Below, one piece after another: positions 1 through 8,878 of a DNA stretch of 64,000 nt. The notes below the pieces were generated by a model, which worked only from the letters and a program-made list of their open reading frames with translations, ran no database searches and was not told where the DNA came from. Each line of letters starts with the position of its first letter. Positions within the stretch are counted from its first letter, which is position 1. Origin of the DNA: UBA7359 sp038142205 (GTDB lineage Bacteria; Pseudomonadota; Gammaproteobacteria; Eutrophobiales; Eutrophobiaceae); the NCBI GenBank assembly GCA_038142205.1, contig JAYQJO010000001.1:1922001-1986000 (forward strand). Reading direction: 5' to 3'. The position numbers and the translations under genes are program-made.

Positions 1-321
1 AATTGATTTTTTAAAAAAATAATTTAAATCAGTTTTATAATGTAACTTTCTAATTAACCCTACTTTTGAAATTACATCATCAAGCATGTAACCATGCACA
101 GTACTAACAAGAGGTGTTTCTTCATTTCTAAAGAAACAGGCATAATCAACAGGCGCATGGATAATATCTGCTTCTTTTTTCCTTAATCGAGTTAATAAAG
201 GAGGAAACAATGTTAAATAGGGATTATATTTTTTTAACTCATAACCTTTTATATTCTGCTCAAGTGACTCATGAACAATAAAACTTCCATTTCCATACGC
301 AACAGGGCTATATATTTTCAT
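1..321 (-). CDS. Glycosyltransferase family 4, N-terminal part (cut by window edge)
   Basis: An open frame runs from an ATG at 321 leftward to the window edge without a stop (107 codons). The protein begins MKIYSPVAYGNGSFIVHESL and later reads ADIIHAPVDYA and STVHGYMLD. This is the usual N-terminal Rossmann half of GT4/GT-B glycosyltransferases, where the acceptor-side domain has a nucleotide-fold start and a 'D-I-I-H-A' strand. The donor-binding C-terminal half lies outside the window. It starts 9 bases after the upstream GT2 gene and is very probably part of the same polysaccharide operon. Donor and acceptor cannot be predicted. Confidence 0.75.
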   Translation of the reverse strand, partial: MKIYSPVAYGNGSFIVHESLEQNIKGYELKKYNPYLTLFPPLLTRLRKKEADIIHAPVDYACFFRNEETPLVSTVHGYMLDDVISKVGLIRKLHYKTDLNYFFKKSI

Positions 322-330
322 GAGCCATAA

Positions 331-1908
331 TTAAACAATGATTAGTTCGAGTTCATCCCGATCAATAAAAACCGTATAAAATCTTATATAGGTACTAGAA
401 GGTATAAGCAATTTATTCTTTGTATTATTTTTATAATTTATTATTTTTATTAAGTCCGTTTTATTAAAAATACGAGTGACTAATATTGCCGGTATTAAAT
501 TTAACTTTACAAATAGCCTAATCACTATCTCATCAATTTTATCAAGAAGAATAATTTTAAAGCTACTGTCTATTCTCTTATTTTGCTGATTTAAATAAAT
601 AATCAGATCGATAATATTCGAACTGAAAATATTTCGCGTTTTTATGTCTCTATTTATTTTTTCTCTGACTTTAAAGAAATTGAATAATTTAATGATTTTT
701 CGAGGTTCTTTTAAAAGAGAAAGAACGTGTTTGATTACATATAATATTTTAGAAAGTATTTTATAGAATACTATTTTAATTCTCGTATTACTCGTAATCA
801 GGCTCTCAATAAATACTTTCGCTTTTTCTACAGAGTCGAATTGTTCTTCATAAAGTACTATGTTTGCCTGATCATTTTTAATTGTTTCAATACTAAATAT
901 TTCGCCGTCTTGATATATACGACAGCCGTAATATGTTTCGATTAAATGCTTACTATCTAACTTATATATATTTTCTGAATTATTATCTAGAAGCTCTCTG
1001 CTCCAGTTATGCATAAGTTCTTTATCTATAGCACAATCTAATAAATCATCAATATTACTCGAGGTTTTTCCTTCTCTTAGTTTTCTGATCGCATTATTTT
1101 CAACAAGAGGAAATATTCGTTTATTTATTAATGATAACAATGAGGTGGTTGACATGTTTTTTCCGTCATGAGGCCCCATATAGTTATCTACGCCATCGGA
1201 ACCAGGGTGCCATGTATGATATAAGAATTCATCATGCGACCAAATTTCTCTCTTGCCATAGTTAACTAATCTAAATGTCATATCGTATGGGCCACAAATA
1301 TGTCCAACATAATCAATATGTTCATCTGCACCACCAATAGCTATAAGATCTTCTTTTCTAGCGCACATACAAGCACCGTAATTTCTCGTATGTATTGGAT
1401 CAATAATATCAACAATACCGGAAGTCAGATTATCTGAATAATTTATACAGCCTTCTCCAAGAACCTCTTCAAATGTAGGGTAATTAAAAGGATAATATTC
1501 TTTTTTATTATTCCTGAACTGATCCATATGAAATACGATATTAGGATCTGACTTAAATATACTAGATATTTTGTTAACATAAGATGGCTTTACCATCGCA
1601 TCTGAGTCGCAAATCGAAATTATTTCTCCGCTACTTACAATGATTCCCAAGTTATACATCAAATGTTTGTGATAATAACTTTTTTGAGGCATTTGCATTA
1701 CTAACCAGGTATCTACCTGTTCTTCGTATTTTTTTATACCTTCATATTCTCGACCATAATATTCAATAATGATTACCTCAAAATCATCTCTATCACAGTC
1801 TTGTTGTTTTAAATAATGTAAAACATGAAAACTTTCTCTTACACTCCAGTCAAGTAGAACAAAGCTTACCTTAGGTTTTTTACGCTGACTTTTTTTTACG
1901 AAATACAT
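331..1908 (-). CDS. Glycosyltransferase family 2 (GT-A) with long C-terminal extension
   Basis: A 525-residue protein. Its first ~250 residues have a GT-A fold: strand KVSFVLLDW, EVIIIEYYGRE, and a DSD metal/nucleotide-binding motif at residues 101-103 (ICDSDAMV). A downstream acidic and aromatic region (HIDYVGHICGPYDMTFRLVN) matches the catalytic-base region of GT2-type enzymes. Residues ~330-525 are Lys/Ile-rich, match no domain I recognise, and have no clear membrane segments. The gene follows the sulfotransferase-like gene after 25 bases and precedes a GT4 gene, so it probably adds a residue to the glycan exported by the neighbouring Wzm/Wzt system. Base composition is markedly AT-rich. 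The substrate is unknown. Confidence 0.8.
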   Translation of the reverse strand: MYFVKKSQRKKPKVSFVLLDWSVRESFHVLHYLKQQDCDRDDFEVIIIEYYGREYEGIKKYEEQVDTWLVMQMPQKSYYHKHLMYNLGIIVSSGEIISICDSDAMVKPSYVNKISSIFKSDPNIVFHMDQFRNNKKEYYPFNYPTFEEVLGEGCINYSDNLTSGIVDIIDPIHTRNYGACMCARKEDLIAIGGADEHIDYVGHICGPYDMTFRLVNYGKREIWSHDEFLYHTWHPGSDGVDNYMGPHDGKNMSTTSLLSLINKRIFPLVENNAIRKLREGKTSSNIDDLLDCAIDKELMHNWSRELLDNNSENIYKLDSKHLIETYYGCRIYQDGEIFSIETIKNDQANIVLYEEQFDSVEKAKVFIESLITSNTRIKIVFYKILSKILYVIKHVLSLLKEPRKIIKLFNFFKVREKINRDIKTRNIFSSNIIDLIIYLNQQNKRIDSSFKIILLDKIDEIVIRLFVKLNLIPAILVTRIFNKTDLIKIINYKNNTKNKLLIPSSTYIRFYTVFIDRDELELIIV

Positions 1909-1933
1909 AGTTATCTTTTGTTAATATGCTTTA

Positions 1934-3391
1934 CTATTCCCATAGGCTATCAATCTCTAGCCCATACTTCTCATCTAGCTTTTGATTCGATAGTCTATAT
2001 TTTGATTTTATCTTTTTTACTATATCATTTGAGAATGGTTTTGCCGGTTTGTAAAAAAACTGGTCAACTATCTCTACAAACCTTTTAATAGATGCCTTGT
2101 CAGATATTTTTATCGCATTATCTATTATAAATCTCTTCATAATATTAATACGTCGCACATTTCTGCTTACATTATGTATAGGGTATTTATACTCAAAATT
2201 ATCAATTTCTTTACTCAGATAATGAAACAATAATCTATCCGGGATAATACCGAGCTGTTTATTAGGAATATAAAGAAAAGGGTTTAAACACCTAAAAATA
2301 AACAAGCCTATTTTCCCTGGCCTCCTGTTTATAGGTTTCTCAACATCAATCCTTGTTTTTTCTTCATCAAAATATTTAAACAATTTATTAACATATTGTT
2401 CCGGTTCATTTTTTAACTTTTCATAGATTAGGATATTTATATTTTTTCTTTCAAATACTCCTTCTATAACATTTATTAGTTTTTCATAATTAAAATATTC
2501 AAGATCGATATGTGTCCACTCATCATAATCAATATCTAAAAAGACATCTTTATGACGGTTAAATTTAAGAAAGTCTATCGGCGATCTCCATTCACCATTC
2601 TTTAGGCTTTGACAATAAAGTGACTGTAGGAATGAAGATTGCTCTCTAAGTGATACAAGTATATTCGCTGAAGGAAAAATATTATTTAATGCTGTGATAT
2701 TAGAATAAAAACTTTGGCTACTTTTTTCTGCATTAACCAAAGATTCATCACTTATCAAAACACCTTCTTCTTCTATATATTGAATATATTCATCAAAATA
2801 TTTTTTTATTTCATACTCATGAAGTTTTGCGTTTTGATATTTAAATTTCAAAACTATTTTTGTAAAAGTAAAACTCTTCCAATCAATATAATGAATTTTA
2901 TTTAATTTTATAAACACATTGTTTTGCAGAAACTTTGTTCCTGTCTTTGGCAATCCTATATGCAAATAATATTTTAATCTTTTTTTGCGCTCAGTATTTA
3001 AAATGCTAAATAAATCAATAAATCTATTACATTTATACTTATTACTCTCTTCGACAAAGTAATTATTACCATCGTAAAATATGTTTTTATCAAATAGCCT
3101 CATCACTAAGAGGCTTTCATTTATAGCTTTAATATTTTTTTCAAGAATATATGCAAACGCATCAAATACAGTTTCTGTATAATGCAAATTTTCAATTTCA
3201 AATCTGGCATTACAAGGGTTAATAGCTTTTTTACTAAGCCTAATAATTCCATTGTCATAGACAAGGTAATATCCAAATAAGTCAGTACATAAATATCTAT
3301 TCTCTATAGATTTTATAGTATCAAGCTCCAACTTAATTCTTGCCGCCTTAAATACTTTATTTATATCTTCGCTCTTTACAAAGGCCTGCAT
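1934..3391 (-). CDS. Sulfotransferase-like protein
   Basis: A 485-residue protein. Residues 143-156 read LHIGLPKTGTKFLQ, the PAPS 5'-phosphosulfate-binding loop of sulfotransferases (PKTGT). Residues 244-260 (ILVSLREQ...SLYCQS) match the 3'-phosphate-binding strand and helix (R..S). The N-terminal ~135 residues form an extra domain I do not recognise. Because it sits directly after the Wzt gene (3 bases apart), a role in sulfating the exported polysaccharide is a reasonable inference. Some PKTGT proteins of this type in glycan clusters have no proven sulfotransferase activity, so the chemistry is not certain. The coding sequence is very AT-rich, like its neighbours up to about 5.4 kb. Confidence 0.75.
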   Translation of the reverse strand: MQAFVKSEDINKVFKAARIKLELDTIKSIENRYLCTDLFGYYLVYDNGIIRLSKKAINPCNARFEIENLHYTETVFDAFAYILEKNIKAINESLLVMRLFDKNIFYDGNNYFVEESNKYKCNRFIDLFSILNTERKKRLKYYLHIGLPKTGTKFLQNNVFIKLNKIHYIDWKSFTFTKIVLKFKYQNAKLHEYEIKKYFDEYIQYIEEEGVLISDESLVNAEKSSQSFYSNITALNNIFPSANILVSLREQSSFLQSLYCQSLKNGEWRSPIDFLKFNRHKDVFLDIDYDEWTHIDLEYFNYEKLINVIEGVFERKNINILIYEKLKNEPEQYVNKLFKYFDEEKTRIDVEKPINRRPGKIGLFIFRCLNPFLYIPNKQLGIIPDRLLFHYLSKEIDNFEYKYPIHNVSRNVRRINIMKRFIIDNAIKISDKASIKRFVEIVDQFFYKPAKPFSNDIVKKIKSKYRLSNQKLDEKYGLEIDSLWE

Positions 3392-3394
3392 AAT

Positions 3395-4609
3395 TTAAAT
3401 CCTCTCTAAATCTACAGCACCATGTAAATTTTTAGGTGAATTAGAAATATAAATATATTTTGCAGCGACATGCCTCTCTAGTATCTCTGTTGTTATATGC
3501 ATTTGTTTTTTGTTAACAGATATTGTTATGCCATAACTACCTTCAGATAATGCCATTCTCAATTTTATTTCTATTTCCGCAATAACATATTTTCCTTTTT
3601 CTTTAAAACTTAAGTTTGAAATATCAATCCATTTTCCATAAATATTATATCCTTTAATATCCCTAATTAAAAAAAGCAGATGAGAGTCAGCGTCTTCATG
3701 GAGCAATTTAATAGACAAGGATACTTTACATATTTCATTGAAATTATATTTATCAGTTTCCATCAAATTTTCATTTATTAATTCCATTTTAATTATTTTT
3801 GCATGTATATCTCCATATGCTATTAACGAATCAAATTGATTTTTCTTGTTTACTATTTCACGTTCTTCAACATTTTCTTTATTCATTAAATCGATGTACA
3901 TCTCTGTGCATATTTGTGTTTTATCAAATGCCACTTCTTCACCTTTATGCAATAGCAATGTTTTTTCACACAAAGATGAAAGCAACTGAAGGTCATGAGT
4001 AACGAATATTAACGTATTACCTATATTTACAAACTCTTTCATCCAATTAATACATTTTATTTGAAACTCTAAATCCCCAACAGACAATGCTTCATCGACA
4101 ATTAAAATATTTGGTTGCAAAGAAATGCAAGATGCAAAAGCAACTCTGACAAGCATTCCTGACGAATAACAAGCTACTGGCTGATTTATATATTCACCTA
4201 TAGAAGCAAATTCAATTATATTGGGAAGGTTTTTTATAATGTCTTTTTCACTTAATCCATTCATTATACCTTTAAGAATCAGGTTATCCTTCCCTGATAG
4301 TTCTGGATTGAAATCTATTCCTAACTCTAATATAGAGGCTAACTTACCATTAACGTCAACATTTCCTGATGTGGGATTTTTTATCCCACTAATTATTTGC
4401 AGTAATGTTGATTTTCCTGAGCCATTTTTTCCTAATACGCCTATGACTTCTCCTTTTTTTATTTCAAAACTTATATCTTTTAATGCCCAAAAGTCTTTAT
4501 GATATTTTTTTTTGGTTATACTAATTGCTTCTTTTAATCGATCAGACTTTGACTCAAACAGTCTGTATTTCTTAGAAACACTATGCGTTTTTATAGCTAT
4601 ATCATTCAT
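3395..4609 (-). CDS. wzt: ABC transporter ATPase for polysaccharide export, Wzt type
   Basis: The 404-residue protein has a complete ABC ATPase in its first ~235 residues: Walker A GKNGSGKST at 60-68, signature YSSGM at 148-152, Walker B ILIVDE at 168-173 and the switch histidine in THD at 204-206. A C-terminal domain (~250-404) follows. In Wzt proteins this domain is a beta-sandwich that recognises the finished O-antigen or its terminal modification. Together with the permease 6 bases upstream it would flip undecaprenyl-linked glycan across the inner membrane. The C-terminal domain suggests that chain-end chemistry gates export, and the sulfotransferase-like gene next door is a candidate for that chemistry (inference). 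Confidence 0.93.
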   Translation of the reverse strand: MNDIAIKTHSVSKKYRLFESKSDRLKEAISITKKKYHKDFWALKDISFEIKKGEVIGVLGKNGSGKSTLLQIISGIKNPTSGNVDVNGKLASILELGIDFNPELSGKDNLILKGIMNGLSEKDIIKNLPNIIEFASIGEYINQPVACYSSGMLVRVAFASCISLQPNILIVDEALSVGDLEFQIKCINWMKEFVNIGNTLIFVTHDLQLLSSLCEKTLLLHKGEEVAFDKTQICTEMYIDLMNKENVEEREIVNKKNQFDSLIAYGDIHAKIIKMELINENLMETDKYNFNEICKVSLSIKLLHEDADSHLLFLIRDIKGYNIYGKWIDISNLSFKEKGKYVIAEIEIKLRMALSEGSYGITISVNKKQMHITTEILERHVAAKYIYISNSPKNLHGAVDLERI

Positions 4610-4615
4610 ATATAT

Positions 4616-5407
4616 TTATATGGCATCTGAAAATTCACTTTTTAATTTTTCAAAAAGTATTGCTCCAAGAATAAATATAAGCATATAAAAAAGTAGATTT
4701 AATAATGTGCTGTAAAACTCTAATTTAATACTCATTGTTGATAAAAAAGTACTTCTATATCCATCAATAATATATACCATGGGATTGTATTTAATTATCC
4801 AGAAGTATTCTTCTGGTATTATTTCTTTATTCCATATTACTGGCGATGCCCAAAACCATAAATTTAAAATAACAGGCATAACATGGCTGATATCTCTAAA
4901 TAATACATTCAATGAAGATAGTATCCAGCTTAACCCAATTATAAAAAAAGTCAGGAAGATAAAATAATAAAAAAAAGAAAGTATATTTACATTTAATAAT
5001 TCATTGTTTGCAAGCAAGAGCATACAGAATATTGCTAAAAATATTACATGAGTGATTACAGATGAGAGCAGATATACTACAGGCAAAATTTCACTAGGAT
5101 AATTTGTTTTTTTTATTAAGTGTAAATTACCTCGCACACCAGAGACACTCTGATTTAATACATCACTAAACAGCATCCAAGGTATCATTCCAGATATAAA
5201 GTATAGTAAATATGGCGTATTACCTGGGGCTTCTACCTTTAAACCTTTAGAAAAAATTATCCAATAAATAAAAATAGTGACAGCAGGATTTATTATCGCC
5301 CATATTACGCCAATATAGGTTCCAGAATATTTTAAAAAAAATGTAATTTTTGCCATATAAGCAATAACATGTTTTTGCTTATATAGATTGATAAAAAACC
5401 TTATCAT
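4616..5407 (-). CDS. wzm: ABC-2 type polysaccharide export permease, Wzm type
   Basis: A 263-residue integral membrane protein with about six hydrophobic segments. It shows the ABC-2 permease hallmarks: an early amphipathic stretch, LKYSGTYIGVIWAIINPAV before the first membrane pair, and a conserved LNVLFRDISHV coupling region followed by LNLWFWASPVIW. These match TagG/Wzm/KpsM-like exporters. It forms a pair with the ATPase gene that follows after 6 bases, and it starts right at the end of the NUDIX gene (1 base apart), so all are co-transcribed. Its presence shows that the glycan built here is exported by the ABC-dependent route rather than by Wzx/Wzy. Confidence 0.93.
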   Translation of the reverse strand: MIRFFINLYKQKHVIAYMAKITFFLKYSGTYIGVIWAIINPAVTIFIYWIIFSKGLKVEAPGNTPYLLYFISGMIPWMLFSDVLNQSVSGVRGNLHLIKKTNYPSEILPVVYLLSSVITHVIFLAIFCMLLLANNELLNVNILSFFYYFIFLTFFIIGLSWILSSLNVLFRDISHVMPVILNLWFWASPVIWNKEIIPEEYFWIIKYNPMVYIIDGYRSTFLSTMSIKLEFYSTLLNLLFYMLIFILGAILFEKLKSEFSDAI

Positions 5408-5408
5408 C

Positions 5409-5990
5409 TCAAAATTTTAATTTGTTTAATGACAATAAAAAATATTTAAACAAAGCTGATATTGTTGTTGCATCATTTATCAGATTTTCATTAAATAAAT
5501 CTTGAATTTCTTTACGAGAGAACCATCTAAAGTCGATACAACCCATTTCTTCACTGACTCCGTTATCCTCTCCAGCACTAATAGTGGCAGCATATAACTT
5601 TACTTTTGCAGAAATCACACCTGGTTCAGGAAATATCCACCCTAATTCTTTCAAACAGTTTTTACTGCAATATAGACCTGTTTCTTCATTTAACTCTCTT
5701 GATGCTGCATCATCAGTATTTTCGTTTTCATCGACGAAACCTCTCGGGACCTCCCAACAAAAGCTACTAACAGCATGGCGGTATATTTTTATTAACCCAA
5801 GGCAATTGTTTTTTATTGGCAAAATAGCTACGCCAGATATTCCGTCTTCTTTTTTTATAATCGGCTCAACAACGAGGTAATCTTTTACAAGAGAAACTCC
5901 ATCTTTTTCAAGATGATCAAAATAAATATTAAAAACGCTATTTTTATAAGCAATTCTTCTTTCTTTATGATTAAAAGGAAGTTCCTTCAT
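5409..5990 (-). CDS. NUDIX hydrolase
   Basis: A 193-residue protein with a full NUDIX box at residues 84-106: GFVDENE then seven residues, then RELNEETGL, fitting GX5EX7REUXEEXGU. The region before it (GLIKIYRHAV..FCWEVPRG) resembles the ADP-ribose/nucleotide-sugar pyrophosphatase group (ADPRase-like) rather than MutT. It sits inside the polysaccharide operon between the epimerase and Wzm. A role in clearing or regulating a nucleotide sugar is possible but only inferred; the substrate cannot be read from sequence. Confidence 0.85.
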   Translation of the reverse strand: MKELPFNHKERRIAYKNSVFNIYFDHLEKDGVSLVKDYLVVEPIIKKEDGISGVAILPIKNNCLGLIKIYRHAVSSFCWEVPRGFVDENENTDDAASRELNEETGLYCSKNCLKELGWIFPEPGVISAKVKLYAATISAGEDNGVSEEMGCIDFRWFSRKEIQDLFNENLINDATTISALFKYFLLSLNKLKF

Positions 5991-6008
5991 TATTCACTCT
6001 TTCGTTAT

Positions 6009-6947
6009 TTATACATTGCTGTATCCGAACTGCTTAATCATTTGATAACCCTTTACTAGCTCCTGAATTCCATCATCAAGTGAATACTTCGTTTTAAACC
6101 CTGTTTTTTCTATTTTTTCATTAGAAACAATATAATTACGTTGGTCAGGATCTTTACCTAGCTCTTCTTCAAGAAAAATAAAATCCTGCACATATTTTTG
6201 AATGCGTTCGCACAATTCCTTTTTAGAAATATTAGTATCTGATAAACCGACGTTATAAATCCCACCTTTCATCGAGTCAAAATTTTCTATGCCATGAATA
6301 AAAGCACGAGTTACATCTCTTACATGTAAATAATTACGTTTAAAATGACTTTCAAATAAAACAACAAAACGATCGTTGACCGCACGGTAAACAAAATCAT
6401 TTACCAGCAAATCAATTCTCATTTTTAATGACATGCCAAATACAGTTGCCAACCTAAAACTAATTGCTTCTCCATGCTCAAGCAACGCTTTTTCTATTTC
6501 GACTTTCTCTACGGCATATTGTGAAATCGGGTTTAGTTCTGATTCTTCTGTACAGAAATTATTTTCATCACCACTTCCATAGGCACTATTCGTCGTTGGC
6601 ATTAATACTCTTTGCTGCTTCGAGAGTAATTTCAGCATTAACTTTATACCGTCCTTGTTTACAGTACTGGCACCGACTGGGTCTTTTGAGCAGATTGGAG
6701 CTCCAACATAAGCAGCAAGGGGAATTATAATGTCTGATTTTCTCATTAATGGTTTGATACTTTCCTGTACCCTGATATCACCATTTACGATATTAAACTC
6801 AGGATGATTACAAACATGTGCCAAACTATTTTGTTTGTACATAAAATTATCGAAAACGGTAACAGTGTGACCATTGTTCAATAGCTCCGGCACTAAGATA
6901 GAACCTATATAACCAGCACCGCCTGTTACTAAAATATTAAAGCCCAT
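6009..6947 (-). CDS. NAD-dependent sugar epimerase/dehydratase (extended SDR)
   Basis: A 312-residue extended SDR. It has the glycine-rich NAD loop TGGAGYIG at 8-15, a catalytic Ser in TTNSAYG (near 121) and the Y-x3-K pair YAVEK at 144-148. The motif around the serine is TNSAYG rather than the T-D-E of sugar-nucleotide 4,6-dehydratases. An epimerase or 4-ketoreductase role is therefore more likely than a dehydratase role. The gene starts 2 bases after the nucleotidyltransferase ends. In this operon it would finish, or reduce, the nucleotide-activated sugar made by the upstream enzymes. Exact substrate unknown. Confidence 0.88.
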   Translation of the reverse strand: MGFNILVTGGAGYIGSILVPELLNNGHTVTVFDNFMYKQNSLAHVCNHPEFNIVNGDIRVQESIKPLMRKSDIIIPLAAYVGAPICSKDPVGASTVNKDGIKLMLKLLSKQQRVLMPTTNSAYGSGDENNFCTEESELNPISQYAVEKVEIEKALLEHGEAISFRLATVFGMSLKMRIDLLVNDFVYRAVNDRFVVLFESHFKRNYLHVRDVTRAFIHGIENFDSMKGGIYNVGLSDTNISKKELCERIQKYVQDFIFLEEELGKDPDQRNYIVSNEKIEKTGFKTKYSLDDGIQELVKGYQMIKQFGYSNV

Positions 6948-6949
6948 AC

Positions 6950-7696
6950 TTAACTGACTCCTTCATCAATTAACAAATTTTCGTTCAAAAATGATTCTGC
7001 TCTAAAGTAATCATCTGGAATACCAATGTCTATGAAAGCGCCATGATCTACTACACCGTAAACTTTATTAGAGGAAACAAGTTCAGGTAATATTTCATTT
7101 TCAAGAGAAACAGTCTTTCCTTGTTCTATAGAGAAACCATCAAATACTTTACGGTTTACTATATATACTCCTCCATTAATCAGTCCTGGTTCTTTTTTAT
7201 TATCCGGTTCCAAAATAGAACAGAGCTTATTTGTTTTATCCATTTGCATTTTGTGATAACGATCTGCATTTTCAAGCTCCCGTAAGCAAATCGTAAAGTC
7301 CGCTTTTTTATCAAAATGTAATTTGCTCATAGCTTCCTGGTCAATTAAAAACATCGTGTCCCCGTTAATAATAAAAAAATCACCAGGCACATTTACTTCA
7401 TTTAGTACTTTTAAAACTGCACCGCCGGTTCCTGCCGGGACATCTTCTATTACATATTCAATCGGCACACCCTTATAGTTACTACCAAAATGTTTTTTTA
7501 TAAATTGGTTTTTATAACCAACTGACAATATTATTTTTTTTGCATTATTTTTTACCCAATACGCCAGTAAATAATCCAGAAAAGGCTTGTCTAGTATCGG
7601 TGCTAATGGTTTTGGCACATCATTAACAACATCTTTTAACCTTGTTCCTAAACCACCCGCTAATACGACAACAGTAAATCCTGAGGTTAAAGTCAT
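6950..7696 (-). CDS. hddC: Sugar-1-phosphate nucleotidyltransferase, HddC-like
   Basis: A 248-residue NTP_transferase protein with the nucleotide-binding loop LAGGLGTRL at 12-20 and a PKP motif at 28-30 followed by the PLAPILDKPFLDYLL stretch. Also present are IINGDTMF (metal-binding Asp) and GVYIVNR. The length and the start motif with PKPLAP resemble D-glycero-alpha-D-manno-heptose 1-phosphate guanylyltransferase (HddC) more than RmlA. A HddA-like kinase gene in the same operon (10965-11993) supports a heptose-type route. GmhA and GmhB are not in the window. The specificity (GDP versus another nucleotide, heptose versus another sugar) is an inference. Confidence 0.72.
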   Translation of the reverse strand: MTLTSGFTVVVLAGGLGTRLKDVVNDVPKPLAPILDKPFLDYLLAYWVKNNAKKIILSVGYKNQFIKKHFGSNYKGVPIEYVIEDVPAGTGGAVLKVLNEVNVPGDFFIINGDTMFLIDQEAMSKLHFDKKADFTICLRELENADRYHKMQMDKTNKLCSILEPDNKKEPGLINGGVYIVNRKVFDGFSIEQGKTVSLENEILPELVSSNKVYGVVDHGAFIDIGIPDDYFRAESFLNENLLIDEGVS

Positions 7697-7700
7697 ATCT

Positions 7701-8863
7701 TTAAATTATGTTATCAAGAACCGAGTGAAATAGATTTAGTTCTTTCTCAATACTTCTAGGCTGATTACCTACAAAAAAACCGCGATCGTGCGCTATATTC
7801 GCATTATTTAGATTACCAATAATTTCATAATCAAAATATTTGATCACATCATGTCTTGGAAAACAGCCGCCAGTTATAATACGGAACTGAATATCTTCTT
7901 TTTTCAGCTGTTCGAGACAAACTTTTCTTTCTATGTTCAAATCCGGGTTCAAAATAACAGTAAAAGAGAACCAACTGCTATTGCCATGTTCTTTCTGGAT
8001 AATAAATCTTTCATCACCTGCAAAAAGTTCCACAAATAAAGCTGCATTTTTTCGGCGCACATCAACTAGATCATCAAGTTTTTTAACTGTTCAAGTCCAA
8101 TAGCTCCTGACAGCTCTAGTGGACGAGCATTGTATCCAGGTAAAATAAACCGATAGGCTTCATAGAAGTCATCATCAGACTTTTCATAGACTGGAGAGTC
8201 CTCAGGTAAATCCCGAGACCATCCATGCGCGCGCATAGATAACATAAGATGATACAGTTCATCATCGTCCGTTATGACAAGGCCACCTTCCATCGTCGAG
8301 ATATGATGAGAGAAAAATGTGCTAAATGTTCCAACATCACCAAACGTACCTGTATATCTATCATTAATACTTGCGCCCATTGATTCACAATTGTCTTCAA
8401 ATAAAATCAATTCATGAGAATCACAAAACTCTCTTATCTCCTCAAGCTTTGCAGGATTACCCAATATACTGACAGCAAGAACCATTTTTGTTTTCGGTGT
8501 TAGAGCTTCTTCTAATTTAGAAACATCCATATTTAATGTTTCCAGATCAACATCCAAAAATTTTAATTTCAAACCATACTGCTGCAATGGATAGAAACTG
8601 GTTGCCCATGATATAGCAGGCACAATCACCTCATCACCCGGTTGTAATGGATTATTTGATTTATATGAAAGTGCTGCGATTGCAACCAGATTAGCCATTG
8701 AACCGGAACTCACCATTAAACAATGCTTACTATCAAACTTATTGGCAAAAGCTTTTTCAAACTCACGGACTTTATCACCCATTGTGAAACGTCCGTTTTC
8801 TACGACTTTTTTTATCGCATCAATTTCTTCATTTCCCCAGGAGTCACTTGCTAGTTCATACAT
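7701..8863 (-). CDS. ColD-like PLP sugar 3-dehydratase/aminotransferase family, interrupted by a frameshift
   Basis: Two adjacent reading frames together give one DegT/DnrJ/EryC1-fold protein of about 387 residues. The N-terminal part (8863 to 8066) holds SSGSMANL, FEDNCESMG and SFFSHHISTMEGG-type motifs. The position normally held by the PLP-binding lysine is His186 (SHH at 185-187), as in ColD/RfbH-type deoxygenating enzymes. The C-terminal part (8060 to 7701) continues with RRKNAALF, IIQKEHGNSSWF and IKYFDYEIIGN, the usual ColD-family ending. The join needs one extra A in the six-A run at 8079-8084. As written, a -1 slip on A AAA AAC also restores the frame. Likely role: C3 deoxygenation of a 4-keto nucleotide sugar. 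Confidence 0.85.
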
Positions 8864-8878
8864 AATATTTTTACTTAA

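Noticed and set aside
8066..8090. Programmed -1 frameshifting in the ColD-like gene
   Set aside because: The heptamer is right, but a lost base in a six-A run is simpler and fits nine other indels in the window. I keep it only as something to check.
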